A stretch of 64,000 nucleotides of DNA from Tenebrio molitor (lineage: Eukaryota; Arthropoda; Insecta; Coleoptera; Tenebrionidae). The DNA lies in assembly GCF_963966145.1 (NCBI RefSeq), contig NC_091047.1, positions 27,652,001 to 27,716,000 of the forward strand, given 5' to 3'. Below the pieces are notes generated by a model, which was given only the letters and a program-made list of their open reading frames with translations, had not been told where the DNA came from and did not search any database. Positions 22,101 through 33,953 of this stretch are shown in pieces. Numbering within the stretch: the first letter of the stretch is position 1; every line of letters begins with the position of its first letter. The position numbers and the translations under genes were made by a program.

Positions 22101-22904
22101 TCTCATACAGAGTGTCTCATAATTAAAGCATTCCGACTCCAAAGCGTTGCAGAGAGTATGCCGTGAAGCAAGCAAGAACTTGTTGGAAAAAGTTTTAAAA
22201 AATGCATAAGATGATATAACCCTTCTAACTTTGTTCAATAAGTACAGCAACCGCATTCCTTACCTTATGATTTTCAGATCAAAGCGTTGCTAAGATATGT
22301 ACAAAAATATGCCTAGGTTGATACCAGTTTGAATTATCCGTATCCAAGGTTACAAAACATTAATCCAGCCCAATTGCCGTCTCTTTTTGAACAAAAATTG
22401 CAAAAAATTAAAAATTTTTTTACTCCGCGATAACGCTACTTTTCTAAGACAATTTTTTGCATCATTATTTTCTCACGATAAATAAAAATAAACGGCAAAC
22501 ATTCCTAATTTCTATTTGAAGAAAATTTGATGCAAACTCTACACCTTCAGTATCTTTGTAATAAGGGGTCGCCCGAATTTTATATAGTATATCAATTGTA
22601 AGAAAAATCTATGTTTTATTAGGTCTCCTCTCAATAAGGACATAGAATGCAAAAGAATTTCGCAATCGAGTATCAGTCAACGTTTTTTCGAAAACTGCAC
22701 AGCTCCATATTAGCGGAAAGTCAAAACATTTTTGTCTACAATTATCTTGATGTTTTAAATTTGGAATGCTCTGCTCTGACCAACTAATAATGGTAGGTAC
22801 ATAGCAACCGTCAAACAAACGATGTAAGTTCTAATTTTGTAAGGTTTGGTTGCAATTTTGGGAGAATTACTGGTGTTTAATAAAAGAAAGAAGAAAAAAC
22901 AAAA
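22101..22904. other. Gene-free stretch
   Basis: The DNA is A/T-rich with no credible ORF, RNA gene or paired ends. Short open frames on the minus strand at 22609-22818 have no recognisable domain. Confidence 0.4.
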
Positions 22905-23018
22905 ATGAGTTCCGAAATTGATGAAGATGATCTGCCTTTGGATGTATTAGAAACGGCACGAAGTGCAGTTTCTAGTCTTATCCCGAAAAAGCCTTCTAGA
23001 CAATATGTATCTGCTTAA
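22905..23018 (+). pseudogene. Crypton-like recombinase N-terminal fragment
   Basis: A 37-codon frame opens with SSEIDEDDLPLDVLE and continues AVSSLIPKKPSRQY. An acidic leader followed by a lysine/serine-rich IPKKPSRQY-like step resembles the start of insect Crypton tyrosine-recombinase ORFs (inference from memory of the family). It stops where the 23014-23494 inverted repeat begins. A second such leader is at 39700-39978. Confidence 0.4.
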
Positions 23019-23494
23019 TAAATTAACGTATAGCTCTAAGGGCTTCAAGACTAAACTGTCAAAATATTTTTTTTCAAATGGGATTACATATTTTTTTTTA
23101 GTAATTCTGATAGAGATTTTAATTCTGAAAACAACAATGTATCACAAGTATAACTTCACAGAAAAAAATACCTAACACTAACTTTTGAAACAAATGACGA
23201 GCACCAAGCGAAAAGCTATCAAAATGCATTGCGTTACAATGTAATAACCAAATTAAGGTAGCTGGAGAAAAACAAATGACAAATAATGTTTAGCGCAAAA
23301 TTGAACATAGACGATAGTAGCGTTTTTTTACATTTTTTTGTGTGAATTTTTGGTATATACTTGTGATACGCTGTTGTTTTCAAAATAAAAATCTTTATCA
23401 GAATTACTAAAAAACAATATGTAATCCCATTTGAAAAAAAATATTTTGACAGTTTACCCTTGAAGCCCATGGAGCTATACTTGAATTTATTAGG
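23014..23494. repeat. Foldback element with about 140-bp arms
   Basis: The arms 23014-23165 and about 23345-23494 are reverse complements with few mismatches, sharing ACTGTCAAAATATTTTTTTT and ATGGGATTACATAT words. A spacer of about 180 bp contains no gene. Apparent ORFs on both strands are the two arms read in mirror image. Confidence 0.8.
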
Positions 23495-24136
23495 CCATTT
23501 TGTAGCTTATTAACAACCAGTTAATTTTGCGTACAGATAATTAAAATCTTCTGATAAATAACGGAGTTACGGATTCGTCTTCTTTTTTGGGGACATCTTC
23601 TATCTGCCCCGTTTCGAGAACGACCTACCATAAATCTTTATTATAGTTATCATGTTATTAAACAATTTTACTTAATAAAGTCAGGATTCACATTTATTTC
23701 GTCCGGACTATAAATCCAGTGAACAAAAAACAGTCAATTAGGTCATAAAATGTCAACATTTTTTATCAGTTTTCAAAAAAGTAGTTTTTTTGAACAAGTG
23801 CTTAATATAAATGGATAGCGTGAATATTTATATTTGCAGTAAAGGCGCGTAACGTGAGCGTTCCACATTTGGTGAACATTTAGTAAAATCGGTAAACATA
23901 TAGCATTTAGAATGCAAGCAACAGTAAAACAATACGAAACATTGCTATTTTGGTGACTCTGTTCTCATTTTCCAAAGTATCATTATTTGGTGTCCACTAA
24001 GAATTTTTGATGTTAATTTAATTTTTTGGAGGACAGCGCTAGGGGTGTATAATTTAATTTGGTGAACATTATATTAATACCCATTATTTTATACAAATTT
24101 ATGTTGAAACCGGTGTGATGATCTCACGATCGTAGA
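23495..24136. other. Gene-free stretch
   Basis: It contains, near 23865-24070, TGGTGAACATTTAGTAAAAT-like words that invert the repeats at 21750-22050. The 21.7-24.1 kb interval may therefore be one decayed element with subterminal inverted repeats. Nothing else is seen. Confidence 0.35.
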
Positions 24137-24280
24137 TAAAATGTTGTAAGACATACGTGTAAAAAGTTCCTTTGTTGCACTCACATCTTTTAAAATACTC
24201 CCTCGTAACTCGGCCGTATTTTAAACCCGTTCGTGCAATAAAGGATAACTTTTTACACTTATATCTTAATTAACTATTTT
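24137..24280 (+). repeat. CTCG-apex hairpin unit (family H)
   Basis: The 5' cap is AAAATGTTGTAAGACATACG. The stem is GTGTAAAAAGTT..CCTTTGTTGCAC with GTGCAATAAAGG..AACTTTTTACAC. The apex holds CTCGTAACTCG. The 3' cap is TTAATTAACTATT. Confidence 0.75.
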
Positions 24281-24379
24281 AACGCTAGTGTCAAATTGTG
24301 ACAACTTAGGACGCCTACGATTTAAAGTAAAAATCAAACTATTAAAAAAACGTTCACTTTCAGATGGCCGCGATTGTAT

Positions 24380-24843
24380 CTAACTGAAAAAAAAAAACAA
24401 TTTTTTGTGGTTCAGCTTATTATAATATTTTTAAGAGTGCCGTGAAAAACAATCGGAATACAAAGTACGATGAATGTCATCTAAACGTCAGCTTAGAAAT
24501 TTTCATCTACTTTTTTAAACTTTTTTTATTTAAGTATCAAATAACATTGTCAGTCATGCAGGATAGCAGTCATTTGACTATTATTTTAAGTTCGAGTGTA
24601 ATAAAAATCGTAATTAGTCAAAAACAAAAATTTAATAGAAAAAATAATTATTATTATTATTATTATTCATGTTTTCCAAGAAAATAATATTTAAAACTCT
24701 TCAAGATTGCACCTGAAAATTTTCAAACTCACACTTGACATTTGTTGCTATTTGTATTTCAATTGTTTTTCACGGCACACTCGAAAATTTCATAATAAGC
24801 TGAACCACAATTAAAAATTGTTTTATTATTTTTTTTCAGTCAG
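24380..24843. mobile_element. MITE with about 85-bp terminal inverted repeats
   Basis: Left and right arms share GTGGTTCAGCTTATTATRA and GTGCCGTGAAAAACAAT, read inward from CTAACTG and CTGACTG. An ATT microsatellite lies within. There is no coding content. Confidence 0.8.
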
Positions 24844-25221
24844 CTATGGACCAAACGATAACTTTTAATACATCATTAGATTCAGAAAAAAATACTTTAC
24901 CAGACTAAGCCTAAAAAACTACATGTGTCGATTTAAAAAAAAAGTTGACTATCGGTAGCTACTGAAAATAACGCCAAAAAAATTTTTTATGGCTGCTTCG
25001 TTGCGCATGAAAAACCATATCTTTGGTTTATTTGTTCATTGAAATCGGATAATAAATAAAAAAGTTATGGGTTGAGGCGTTTTTTATCAAACAGCCTGTA
25101 TACATATACATATATCCAATTTTTCAGATTTTTTTTTTGTCAAAAGTATGGATTCATTAAAATTTAAAAAAAAATTTTTAATCTGGACGGGTCAATTTTA
25201 GTTTATAAAAATACATATAAA

Positions 25222-26474
25222 CAAGGCGGTCTCTATTTTAACAGGCCAGGACACTGGCTGTGTTGCCAAATTTCTTAGTGGGCCATTCCATAGCATCCTG
25301 AGTTTCAAAAATGTTGGCATTTCCATAGAAAGAAATCATTTTGACAAGACAATTAATTGTGCAATTAATTTCAGTAATTGAAAAAATAAATATGCCACAC
25401 AAATGTTGCGTACCCAGTTGCAAGTCAGATTATTCCACGTCCTACGTCCCATCGAAGAAGATTAGAATGCATGAATAGAAAACGGGCGCGTTAACAAGAC
25501 TATGTAATGTGGTCTGTGAAAATCATTTTAATCCGTCTTACGGATATGACCGGTACCGAGAGGAAGCGTCTCATTGCGACTGTAAAACCACTTTCGGCAC
25601 ATGATGTTTATTTTGAAGACAATACACCTTTGGAAATTTTGGATAACGTTGAAATTAATAGTAGCAATGCCAGTGACTTAATTATGATACATGATTTGAA
25701 AGATTTGGAAGTAAATTTGGAAATGAAAATCGGAAACACTCTGAAGGAGTTGAGTTGTTTTATATGTTTTTATTTCGAAATTGTTAGATATTTGTTTTTC
25801 CATGTGATACCCCTTAAGTATCCTGATATCTTTGCCCCTTTTTTATTTGTGCTCTTACGTCTGTAATGAGGTCTTTGTTGCTCGTTCCATTAGGTCTAAA
25901 CTCCATTTTAAATTATAAACCTGTATTGGTGGTAGGGTCCATACACCCGAGTGGGTAGCTTTTGCAGTTCTCATTTATTTATTTTTAACAATTCATACTG
26001 CACCTTTATTAGTCTTTAAGGGTCTCTGTGTACGACTTAAAAAAAAATCTTGTCCTGAGCTGTACAGTGTACAGGTGGCATCGTTGGACTGGAGCTAATG
26101 CAATCACGGTGAACTAAAAGGAGTTCTATGTTCTTTTTGGATAGAATTCTTGTTCAGAATGCAGGACTCTATGAAATTTTACTAACAATAGCTATCTTAT
26201 AAAACAGGATACACATAATTACCTTGACTTGGACACCTGATATACTTTGACTGAAGTAAAATTGCAATAGGAGAATTAGAAAAATCTTTCAGTGATGATT
26301 GACTGACAGCTGACAATGACAAAATAGTGAGTGACAGTGAGTGATCAAAAAACTTCAAAACTAGTAACTTTTTTTAAAGGTTGGCGAAGCAACGTTGCCA
26401 GACGTTAGTGGGCCATTCCACAGACCACTTTCTGAAGTGTAGTGTCACGGCCTGTTAAAATAGAGACCGCCTTG
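25222..26474. mobile_element. P-element-like transposon with 8-bp duplication
   Basis: The ends are CAAGGCGGTCTCTATTTTAA and its inverse, followed by GGCC. ATATAAAC occurs at 25215-25222 and 26475-26482, the 8-bp duplication expected for P elements. The subterminal word TTAGTGGGCCATTCCA occurs near both ends in the same orientation. THAP-domain remnants lie inside. Confidence 0.75.
25392..25560 (+). pseudogene. THAP-domain remnant of a P-like transposase
   Basis: The frame opens MPHKCCVPSCKSDY, which fits the C-x3-C half of a THAP zinc finger. After a stop at about 25478 another frame gives VVCENHFNPSYG, the C-x2-H half. THAP domains bind element ends in P transposases. A downstream frame at 25507-25866 has no clear catalytic motif. 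Confidence 0.65.
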
Positions 26475-26622
26475 ATATAAACCATTCACGATTATTTCAA
26501 ATTCGGACTATCTATGAAAATCTGACATTTTAGTTGGCAGTATTGTGATTTGTCTTAATAAATCTATTTTAGGTTATAATTGAACCGAACACTGCTCCCA
26601 AGTTGTTACATTTTTTAAATAA

Positions 26623-27119
26623 TTGAACCCATTAGGAACAATAATCGTAAAATGGTCAAAAACTAATTTACAGAATATAAATATTCAAACTAGAGTTCTC
26701 TTTACAAAATTTTGTAAACATCACCCCAAATCTGCTATTGAAAGATTTAATTTAACACGCGAAAATGGTGGTCGGGGTTTTTCAAATCTAGAAATTCTAC
26801 AACATAATCAAATTGCTTCACTAAAAAATTATTTTCTCAATAGAGCTCGTGATAACACTTTTTTTAATGCTTTGGTTTCAGCGGATAAAAGTTACACACC
26901 TTTAAATTTAAGCGATAAAATAATTTCAGATATTGTTGAGCCAATATACCTGACACTATAGCAAATATAAAACAAAAGTCTTTACATGGGAGATATTTTA
27001 AAGAACTAGAACAACCAGAAATTAATATTCAAGCTTCTCATGCATGGCTTAAAAAATCAAATATTCATCCTGAGACTGAGGGTTTTATATTTGCAATACA
27101 AGATCGTGTTATAAATACA
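26623..27119 (+). pseudogene. LINE ORF2 C-terminal fragment, copy 1
   Basis: Reads NLTRENGGRGFSNLEIL and FNALVSADKSYTPLNL, then shifts frame near 26945 and continues to FIFAIQDRVINT. It stops abruptly at the point where copy 2 starts. Both pieces begin at a shared CTAGAGTTC word, so the boundary looks like a tandem-duplication joint. Confidence 0.75.
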
Positions 27120-28323
27120 ACTAGAGTTCTTTTTACTAAATTTAGTAAACACCATCCTAAATCTGCAATTGAAAGATTTAATTTACCACGCGAAAACGGT
27201 GGTAGGGGTTTTTCAAATCTAGAAATACTGCTAAAAAATCAAATTGCTTCACTAAAAAATTATTTCCTCAATAGAGCTCGTGATAACACCTTTTTCAATG
27301 CTTTGGTTTCAGCCGATAAAGGCTACACACCTTTAAATTTAAGTGATAATATAATTTCAGACATTGTTAAGCCAAATATACCTGACACAATAGCAAATAT
27401 AAAACAGAAGTCTTTACATGGGAGATACTTTAAAGAACTGGAACAACCAGAAGTTAATATTCAGGCCTCTCATGCATGGCTTAAGAAATCAAATATTCAC
27501 CCTGAGACGGAGGGTTTTATATTTGCAATACAAGATCGTGTTATAAATACAAGAAATTATAAAAAACACATATGCGGTTTACAATCGATAATTGATAAAT
27601 GTAGGATTTGCGGAACTGAAGGGGAAACAATTGAACACATTATTTCTTCTTGCACCGTTTTGGCTCAAAGCGAATATAAAAAACGACACGATATATTCGC
27701 TAAAATTATACACATGAATTTAGCTGTTAAATTCAATTTATTAAAGAATACACAACCACATTATAGTTATACACCAGAAAGTTGTTTGGAAAATGACAGT
27801 TACAAGTTATATTTTGATAGAACAATTTTAACTGACATTCATATTAAGCATAACAGACCAGACATTATAATTTTAAATAAACAACAAAAGCAAGCATATC
27901 TTTTAGATATAGCTGTTCCAAATTCACATAATATAACACAGACATATAACACAAAAATTAATAAATATTTAGAGCTGTCCGTTGCAATGAGAAATCTTTG
28001 GTGTTTAGAAAAAATTTCGATTTTACCACTTGTAATTTCAGCAACGGGAATATTACCGCAATGTCTTTTTAAAAATTTAAAAATTCTGGATTTAGATAAC
28101 ACATTGGTAGTTGAAATTCAAAAAGGTATATTATTATACTCATGTCACATCGTGAGGAAGTTCCTTAACATTGACACAGAACATAATACACAACAAAGTC
28201 ATTATGCGGAGGCGAGACGCCGGTAATTATGTTGATAAGCACTGCACTATTACTTGATAGTAATATCCGTAATAGTGTATGTACTCCGGCAAAATTGCCG
28301 TGCCGCCGGGTGGAGGTGGGATA
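27120..28323 (+). pseudogene. LINE ORF2 C-terminal fragment, copy 2, with 3' UTR
   Basis: The longest copy: 307 codons from 27303 without a stop. A zinc knuckle CRICGTEGETIEHIISSC is followed by RPDIIILNKQQKQAYLLDIA, which resembles a PD-(D/E)xK restriction-like endonuclease core (inference). It ends EARRR and a stop at 28226. The 97-bp 3' UTR holds the stem CACTATTAC/GTAATAGTG and a CCGGCAAAATTGCCG stem, ending GGTGGGATAG. The reverse transcriptase core is missing, so it is not functional. Confidence 0.75.
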
Positions 28324-29098
28324 GTCAAGAAATTATAAAAAACACATATGCGGATTACAATGGATCATTGATAAATGTAGGATTTGCGGAACTGAAGGGG
28401 AAACCATTGAACACATCATTTCTTCTTACACCGTTTTGGCTCAAAGCGAATATAAAAAACGTCATGATATATTCGCAAAAATTATACACATGAATTTAGC
28501 GGTTAAATTCAACTTATTAAAGGATACACAACCACATTATATTTATAAACCCGAAAGTTGTTTGGAAAATGACAATTACAAATTATATTTTGATCGTACA
28601 GTTTTAACCGACATTCATATTCAGCATAACAGACCGGACATTATTATTTTAAATAAACAACAAAAGCAAGCACATCTTTTAGATATAGCTGTTCCAAATT
28701 GACACAATATAACACAGACATATAATACAAAAATTAATAAATATTTAGAACTCTCCGTTGCTATGAGAAATCTTTGGTGTTTAGAAAAAAAATCGATTTT
28801 ACCATTTATAATTTCAGCAACAGGAATAGTACCGCAATCTCTTTTTAAAAATTTAAAAATTTTTGACTTAGACAACAAATTGGTGGTTGAAATTCAAAAA
28901 GGTATATTATTATACTCATGTCATATCGTGAGGAAATTCCTTAACATTGACACAGAACATAAAACACAAAAAAGTCAAAATGTGGAGGCGAGACGCCGGT
29001 AATTATGTTGATAAGCACTGCACTATTACTTGATAGTATTATCCGTAATAGTGTATGTACTCCGGCAAAATTGCCGTGCCGCCGGATGGAGGTGGGAT
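28324..29098 (+). pseudogene. LINE ORF2 C-terminal fragment, copy 3, with 3' UTR
   Basis: It is joined directly to the 3' end of copy 2. It repeats the knuckle (with SSYTV replacing SSCTV, so the last Cys is lost), has one in-frame stop (VPN-stop), and then the same C-terminus and the same 97-bp 3' UTR. The head-to-tail joint suggests tandem insertion at the previous 3' end or unequal exchange. Confidence 0.75.
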
Positions 29099-30099
29099 AG
29101 TGAAAAATTGAAATGAAACATACATAATATTTGTAGGGCAGTTCTGGGTAAATTCTTATTAACTAAATTAATGACGGAATTGACAACAATGCGAATATTT
29201 AAAAACTAAACGTCATATGACAGGACCTGACGCCAATCTAACAAAAAAATATCGCGGCCTCCTGCGTGTTTAAAATAATCGTGAACGGCATATATTTCAA
29301 TACCAAACAAAATTCCAAGCAGTCATTTGTTTTCGAGTGATGACGTCCTCCGTATTTCTAAACGACAGTATAAGAATTTTGTTATCTTACATAAGGAAAT
29401 TTTTGAGAAAAAAAAATTATAACGAACAAAAACAAATTAAAAAATCAAGTAGATAAATCAAACAGTCAAATAGTACTGCCAATTTCAATCGTATGTGTTA
29501 TTTGTTTTACAAAAATTTTTCGAAAATGGCTCATTTCACAGAAACACAACGTATAGAAATTTTAATTTTGATTGGGTGCAGGCATAAAACTTGATAAAAC
29601 TAAAACAGGAGGAATTTGTTCATATTTAGAGTTATTTATTATCAACAAGCTGGGGGATGGCAATTCGAACATTTAATTCCTTAATTTTAAGTACTTAGTA
29701 ACACAGTTTTTGACTTGTTTTTGTTCGTTATAAAATTTATTTTTTCCAATCTTTTTTTTCTCAAAAATTTCTTTATGTAAGATAACAAAATGTTTATACT
29801 GTCGTTTAGAAAATTAAAAGGGCTATCAGAATCAAGGAAAAAATAGGGGGTTTCCATTAAAAAAAAATATCGATGACGTCATCACTCGAAAATAAATGAC
29901 TGCTTGGAATTTTATTTGGTTTTAAAATATGTATTTTTATAAACTAAAATTGACCCGTCCAAAAATTTTTTTGGAAAAAAATTTGTTTAGTTTTTAATGA
30001 ATTTATTCCATACTTTTGCCGCTCACTGTATACATATTAATAAATTTTGAATAAATAGATTAATTCAGTGAAATTTGTCTTTTTTTTATAAAAGTGATA

Positions 30100-30232
30100 G
30101 AGCATATTAAGCATGTTTATGCATATTTTTTGCATATTTGTGCATATTTCAGTGAATTTTTAGCTAAAAAGCGTGCATATACCTATATGCGCATATTTTC
30201 ATCATTTTTTAGTGCATATAACTCGAGCTTTA
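30100..30232. repeat. hAT subterminal-repeat fragment
   Basis: Dense GCATAT words in both orientations match those in the hAT element at 32976-33892. No ends are found, so it is an isolated half. Confidence 0.45.
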
Positions 30233-30264
30233 GCTATAACGAATGAAATTAATTTACCCTAAAT

Positions 30265-30431
30265 TGGAGATCAGTAGAAGGAAGACCAAGAGGCAGACCA
30301 AGGACAAGATGGGAAGACCAGATACACGAGGGCATTAGAAGGATAGGAATAGATGATTGGAGAAACAAGATTCAAGATAGGAAGATCAGGGCAAAAACCA
30401 TACGAGCAGCCAGGGAGCAAGGCAGAATCTA
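30265..30431 (+). pseudogene. LINE ORF2 C-terminal tail
   Basis: Reads GRPRGRPRTRWEDQIHEGIR then IDDWRNKIQDRKIRAKTIRA and a stop. This is the tail seen at the end of many insect non-LTR retrotransposon polymerases. Only about 55 residues survive. Confidence 0.65.
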
Positions 30432-30853
30432 ACGATCAGAGAGAAGAACAAGAGAGAAGAACAAAGCGGAGTGATTCACCGCAGGAAAAACAGAATTGAA
30501 AAACTCCACCATAGGAGTAGCTTAAATTCGGCATCGAATAAACGCTTATACTATATACAGGGTGATGAAAAAAAAGTGCCCACGACTGAAACTTAAATGT
30601 CCTTTTCTGTCGAAGGATTGTGAAAATCAACACAAAAATGGTCTAAAAACATGCTTTTAAAAGTTAAACAGCTTTCCTAACAGTACAAAGTGGCAATATT
30701 GCACTTTTTCTTCTAAAAAATATTATATAGTGAAATTTTTTTAATAAACAATTGTCAGTGTCAAAGTGAAGTAAAAAACCATACTGTACCACCCTAAAAT
30801 TTGGACATATGGACCAGCTGTATAACAATTTGACACCAAATCATGGTTAAGGT

Positions 30854-32688
30854 TGTAGTGACCCAGTTTAAAATTTAAATTTAAATTTCCGGTACCGCCA
30901 CAACAGCGCGCCAAATGTGAAGGTACTAGCGGCTAGACTGGGAACTACTAGCGGAAATATAGCGGGGAGGAAACGGGCTCGCGCGCGTGGTTGAAGGGGG
31001 TAGCACTTTTGTTTAGTTTTTCGAAACGAACACACCTTGCGAAGAGCGATCCAAGTTTCTAAAATTTGTAAGTTAAAGCTGACTCAATTTCACTACCGTC
31101 CCGTGTAGATATTTGTGTCCCCGTGAGGAATTCGACGTTTTCCATTCACCTGGGTAACTTATTCCACGTTCGTTGGCTTTTTGTTTTTGTTTTTGGGACC
31201 AGTACCACGTGGTAAGGGTATGTTGTAGATTTCATTTTGTTGCATGCTGTTTCTTTAAGAAGCGCCCATTCGTTAATTCTAAGCGTTATCTTTCTCCCGG
31301 GAGGTTCATTTTTTTAGCAATCTGGTAATTTCGAAAATTCGGAGCCGTCGTCCGAACCGCGTGCGTCCATTTTGGTTTGTTCCACTAACATTTTCTAACG
31401 GCACTCGACCCGCCATTTTCTTTTTGTTTAATATTGCCAGCGAGTATGGTATTCCTTTTTAAAGCGTTTTATTTTATCGTTATTTAACGTCACGTTTTGT
31501 TCTCTTTTATTTCCTCATTGTTTAATGTGCGTTTTGTTTTGCTTATGTTATCATTGTTTAATGTTGCGTTTTGTTTTGCTTATTTTATCATTGTTTAATG
31601 TTGCGCTCTGTTTTGCTGGATTCTCTCATCGTTGAATGTTTCTCTTTGTTTGATTGAATTAAACTCGGTTTTTGTTTTTCTTTGGGTTGTTGCTAGATTT
31701 CGGAAAAGTTAAAGTTAAAATGTTGTAAGTACGATCACATGGGGGCTAGGTGACATTCAGGAGGTCGGAGGGGTTGTTTAGTCAAATTTCCGTGGGGGCG
31801 ACGGTTATGTAGGACCGTATAACGGAGGTGGTACAAGTTCTGCTGTATGCGACTCTGAGAAGCTGACGTGAAGCCCCCGTCGCAGTTATAGGGATCTTGG
31901 GAGTTTGTCGGAAACGGTTGGTTGGGGAAGGTGGAACAAGTTCTGCTCTACGCGACTCTGAGAAGCTCATCGTACAACCCCGAACGCTAATATCACTCGG
32001 AATTGGTCGGTACACAGTAGTCCGACACGCGATACCCCGAGTACCTATAAATGTCGCTGCTTTCAAGACGACTCAGATTTTCTGAGTCCCCTCGCGGCCG
32101 AAAGTTTGTTACCTCCAGCTCTAAGTTCCCGTTGGCGTACCTTGACCGCGTAGTTTCAAATAACCATTGTTTTTGTCATTAATCTAATTGTGAAATATGA
32201 GTAATACCTGGGATACGGTTTTTGAAGAGGGTTTTTCATCCGTCCCTGTCTGTAATAACTGCCTTATAATTTGTTTACTTGTTTCGCAAGCTTTAAACTG
32301 TCATTTTGTCTGTCATGTGCCCGTTTTTCTGCTATTTTAAATATTGTTGCATTCATCTTGTCGTTTATCTTTGTGATGTACTCAACTAGTTAATTTCTTG
32401 TACTTCGTTAACCTTAATTTCTGTCTTTTGTATTCGTTTCAATTTCTTTTTCATCAAAGTTATTACAGGCATTTTTAATAAAAGGTATTTTGCGTCCCTC
32501 ACATGTGTGTTTTATTTGCGGCACTCTTCCAACTGGAACCCTCACCGTTTGCATTCCGAACCTTTTCCGCCAAAAGAAAATCACAACGTAGGGCTCCTCC
32601 GATTCGATGACGATCACGACCACATTTGTTACCGTTTTGCGCAGGTTCAAATATTTGGCGGAAAAAGTAATGTATTCAAAGCATTACA
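30854..32688. mobile_element. Solo LTR B (1835 bp)
   Basis: Inverted relative to LTRs A and C. The plus-strand ends are TGTAGTGACC and GCATTACA. AGGT is duplicated at 30850-30853 and 32689-32692. The internal tandem units seen in LTR A recur near 31490-31640. Confidence 0.85.
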
Positions 32689-32975
32689 AGGTTATGTTCA
32701 CTTCACTTCCCGTACCTTTCTTCCGTGAATTCATTTTCAAAACAAATTTAATGAGAAATCAGGAGAAACCTTTTCGAATTTGAAATAAACTCTCGCTCGT
32801 TAGGGCGCAGGCTCAGTTACATAAAAAAATGTTGACACTCAATGTGACCAATCGTATTATCATGAAAATCACAGTTTGGCTCATACCAACAAGACAACGT
32901 TTTGACAATTGTTTATTAAAAAAATTCAACTATATTCACGTACTTCGCCGTATCTGAGAAACCAATACTGATGAC

Positions 32976-33892
32976 TAGGCTTGGGCAAATGCATGTTTGC
33001 ATGTTTTTCCTATAAGCTCATATATGGGTGTCAAAACTACACACATGTTTATTTTTTCATTTTGAGCGATAAAAACGCATTTCATTTTTGCATATATTGC
33101 ATATATCGAAGGTTTCAGACTTATTCTGCATATATAGCTGTTTTACAGCATATAAAAGCATATTTTTCTAAAAAATGGTAAAATACGACGAAATTGGACC
33201 GGTCAAAATTTAATTTCGTTTCTTAGAAAGTCTCAAAGAAAAGCACAACTCTCTGATTTATCTTTCTTGGAAAAATCCAACCCAGGTCCTTTAAAAAGAG
33301 TTGAGATCCGGACAGAAGCAAATGCAATTTAGTAATTTATTGTAATAAATAATAATATAAATTTGTTTAGATACAGTTGGTTGTAAAAAAAAGGGAAACG
33401 AAAATTTTCCTAATATAAATTTTTTTTGTCCATTTGTCAATTAATTGTCTACTTGACCAATATCTATCAAATTATTTTAAAAAATGTTATTGGATTTTGA
33501 CGTTAATTCTAACCTATCTTTCGTAAGAAGGCTTCATACTATGAAAAGATTGTAAAAATGTGTCAATTTTATTCTGACAGTTCCCGTTTTTTTTGCAACC
33601 AACTGTACCTACCTTACTTTCGTTTAAATTTACATATTGTTTTGTATTTAATTAAGTTGCTTTTATAATTTTGTTGTTTTTATTACCTTAAGTATTAGAT
33701 TTACTTGGGTTTAGTGTACATGTTTTACTAAACATTTCAAAGTGTTTTTCGTCAGTTAATTTTTGTTTTGACTGCATATATTAGCGCATATATCCTTGGA
33801 TTACCGCATGTTTCGTGCATATTTTGATCATTTTTTACGGCATATTATCGTGCATATATGCCGTCTCTTTACGGCATATCTGCCCAAGCCTA
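32976..33892. mobile_element. hAT-type element (917 bp) with 8-bp duplication
   Basis: The inverted ends are TAGGCTTGGGCA and TGCCCAAGCCTA. CTGATGAC is present at 32968-32975 and 33893-33900. Many subterminal GCATAT words occur near both ends, as in hAT transposons. No transposase remains and a MITE sits inside. Confidence 0.85.
33374..33605. mobile_element. Mariner-type MITE nested in the hAT element
   Basis: TA-flanked, with inverted ends CAGTTGGTTGTAAAAAAAAG and CGTTTTTTTTGCAACCAACTG. Relatives are at 56878-57122 and a half copy ends near 43330. Confidence 0.8.
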
Positions 33893-33953
33893 CTGATGAC
33901 AGATACGGTCACCTATAGATTCAATAGATTGAACAAAAAAGTAAATGTTTTAA

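Larger units (their letters stand above)
25090..30050. mobile_element. Outer foldback/Tc1-like element, interrupted
   Basis: Left arm pieces 25138-25218 and 29288-29450 match, in reverse complement, the continuous right arm of about 29700-30040. Shared words are GGACGGGTCAATTTTAGTTT, CAAAAGTATGGA and TTCCAAGCAGTCATTT. About 4 kb at 25222-29287 was inserted into the left arm. Between the arms, 29526-29594 reads MAHFTETQRIEILILIG then stops, like the leader of an insect transposase-type HTH protein. It is non-autonomous in its present form. Confidence 0.6.
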
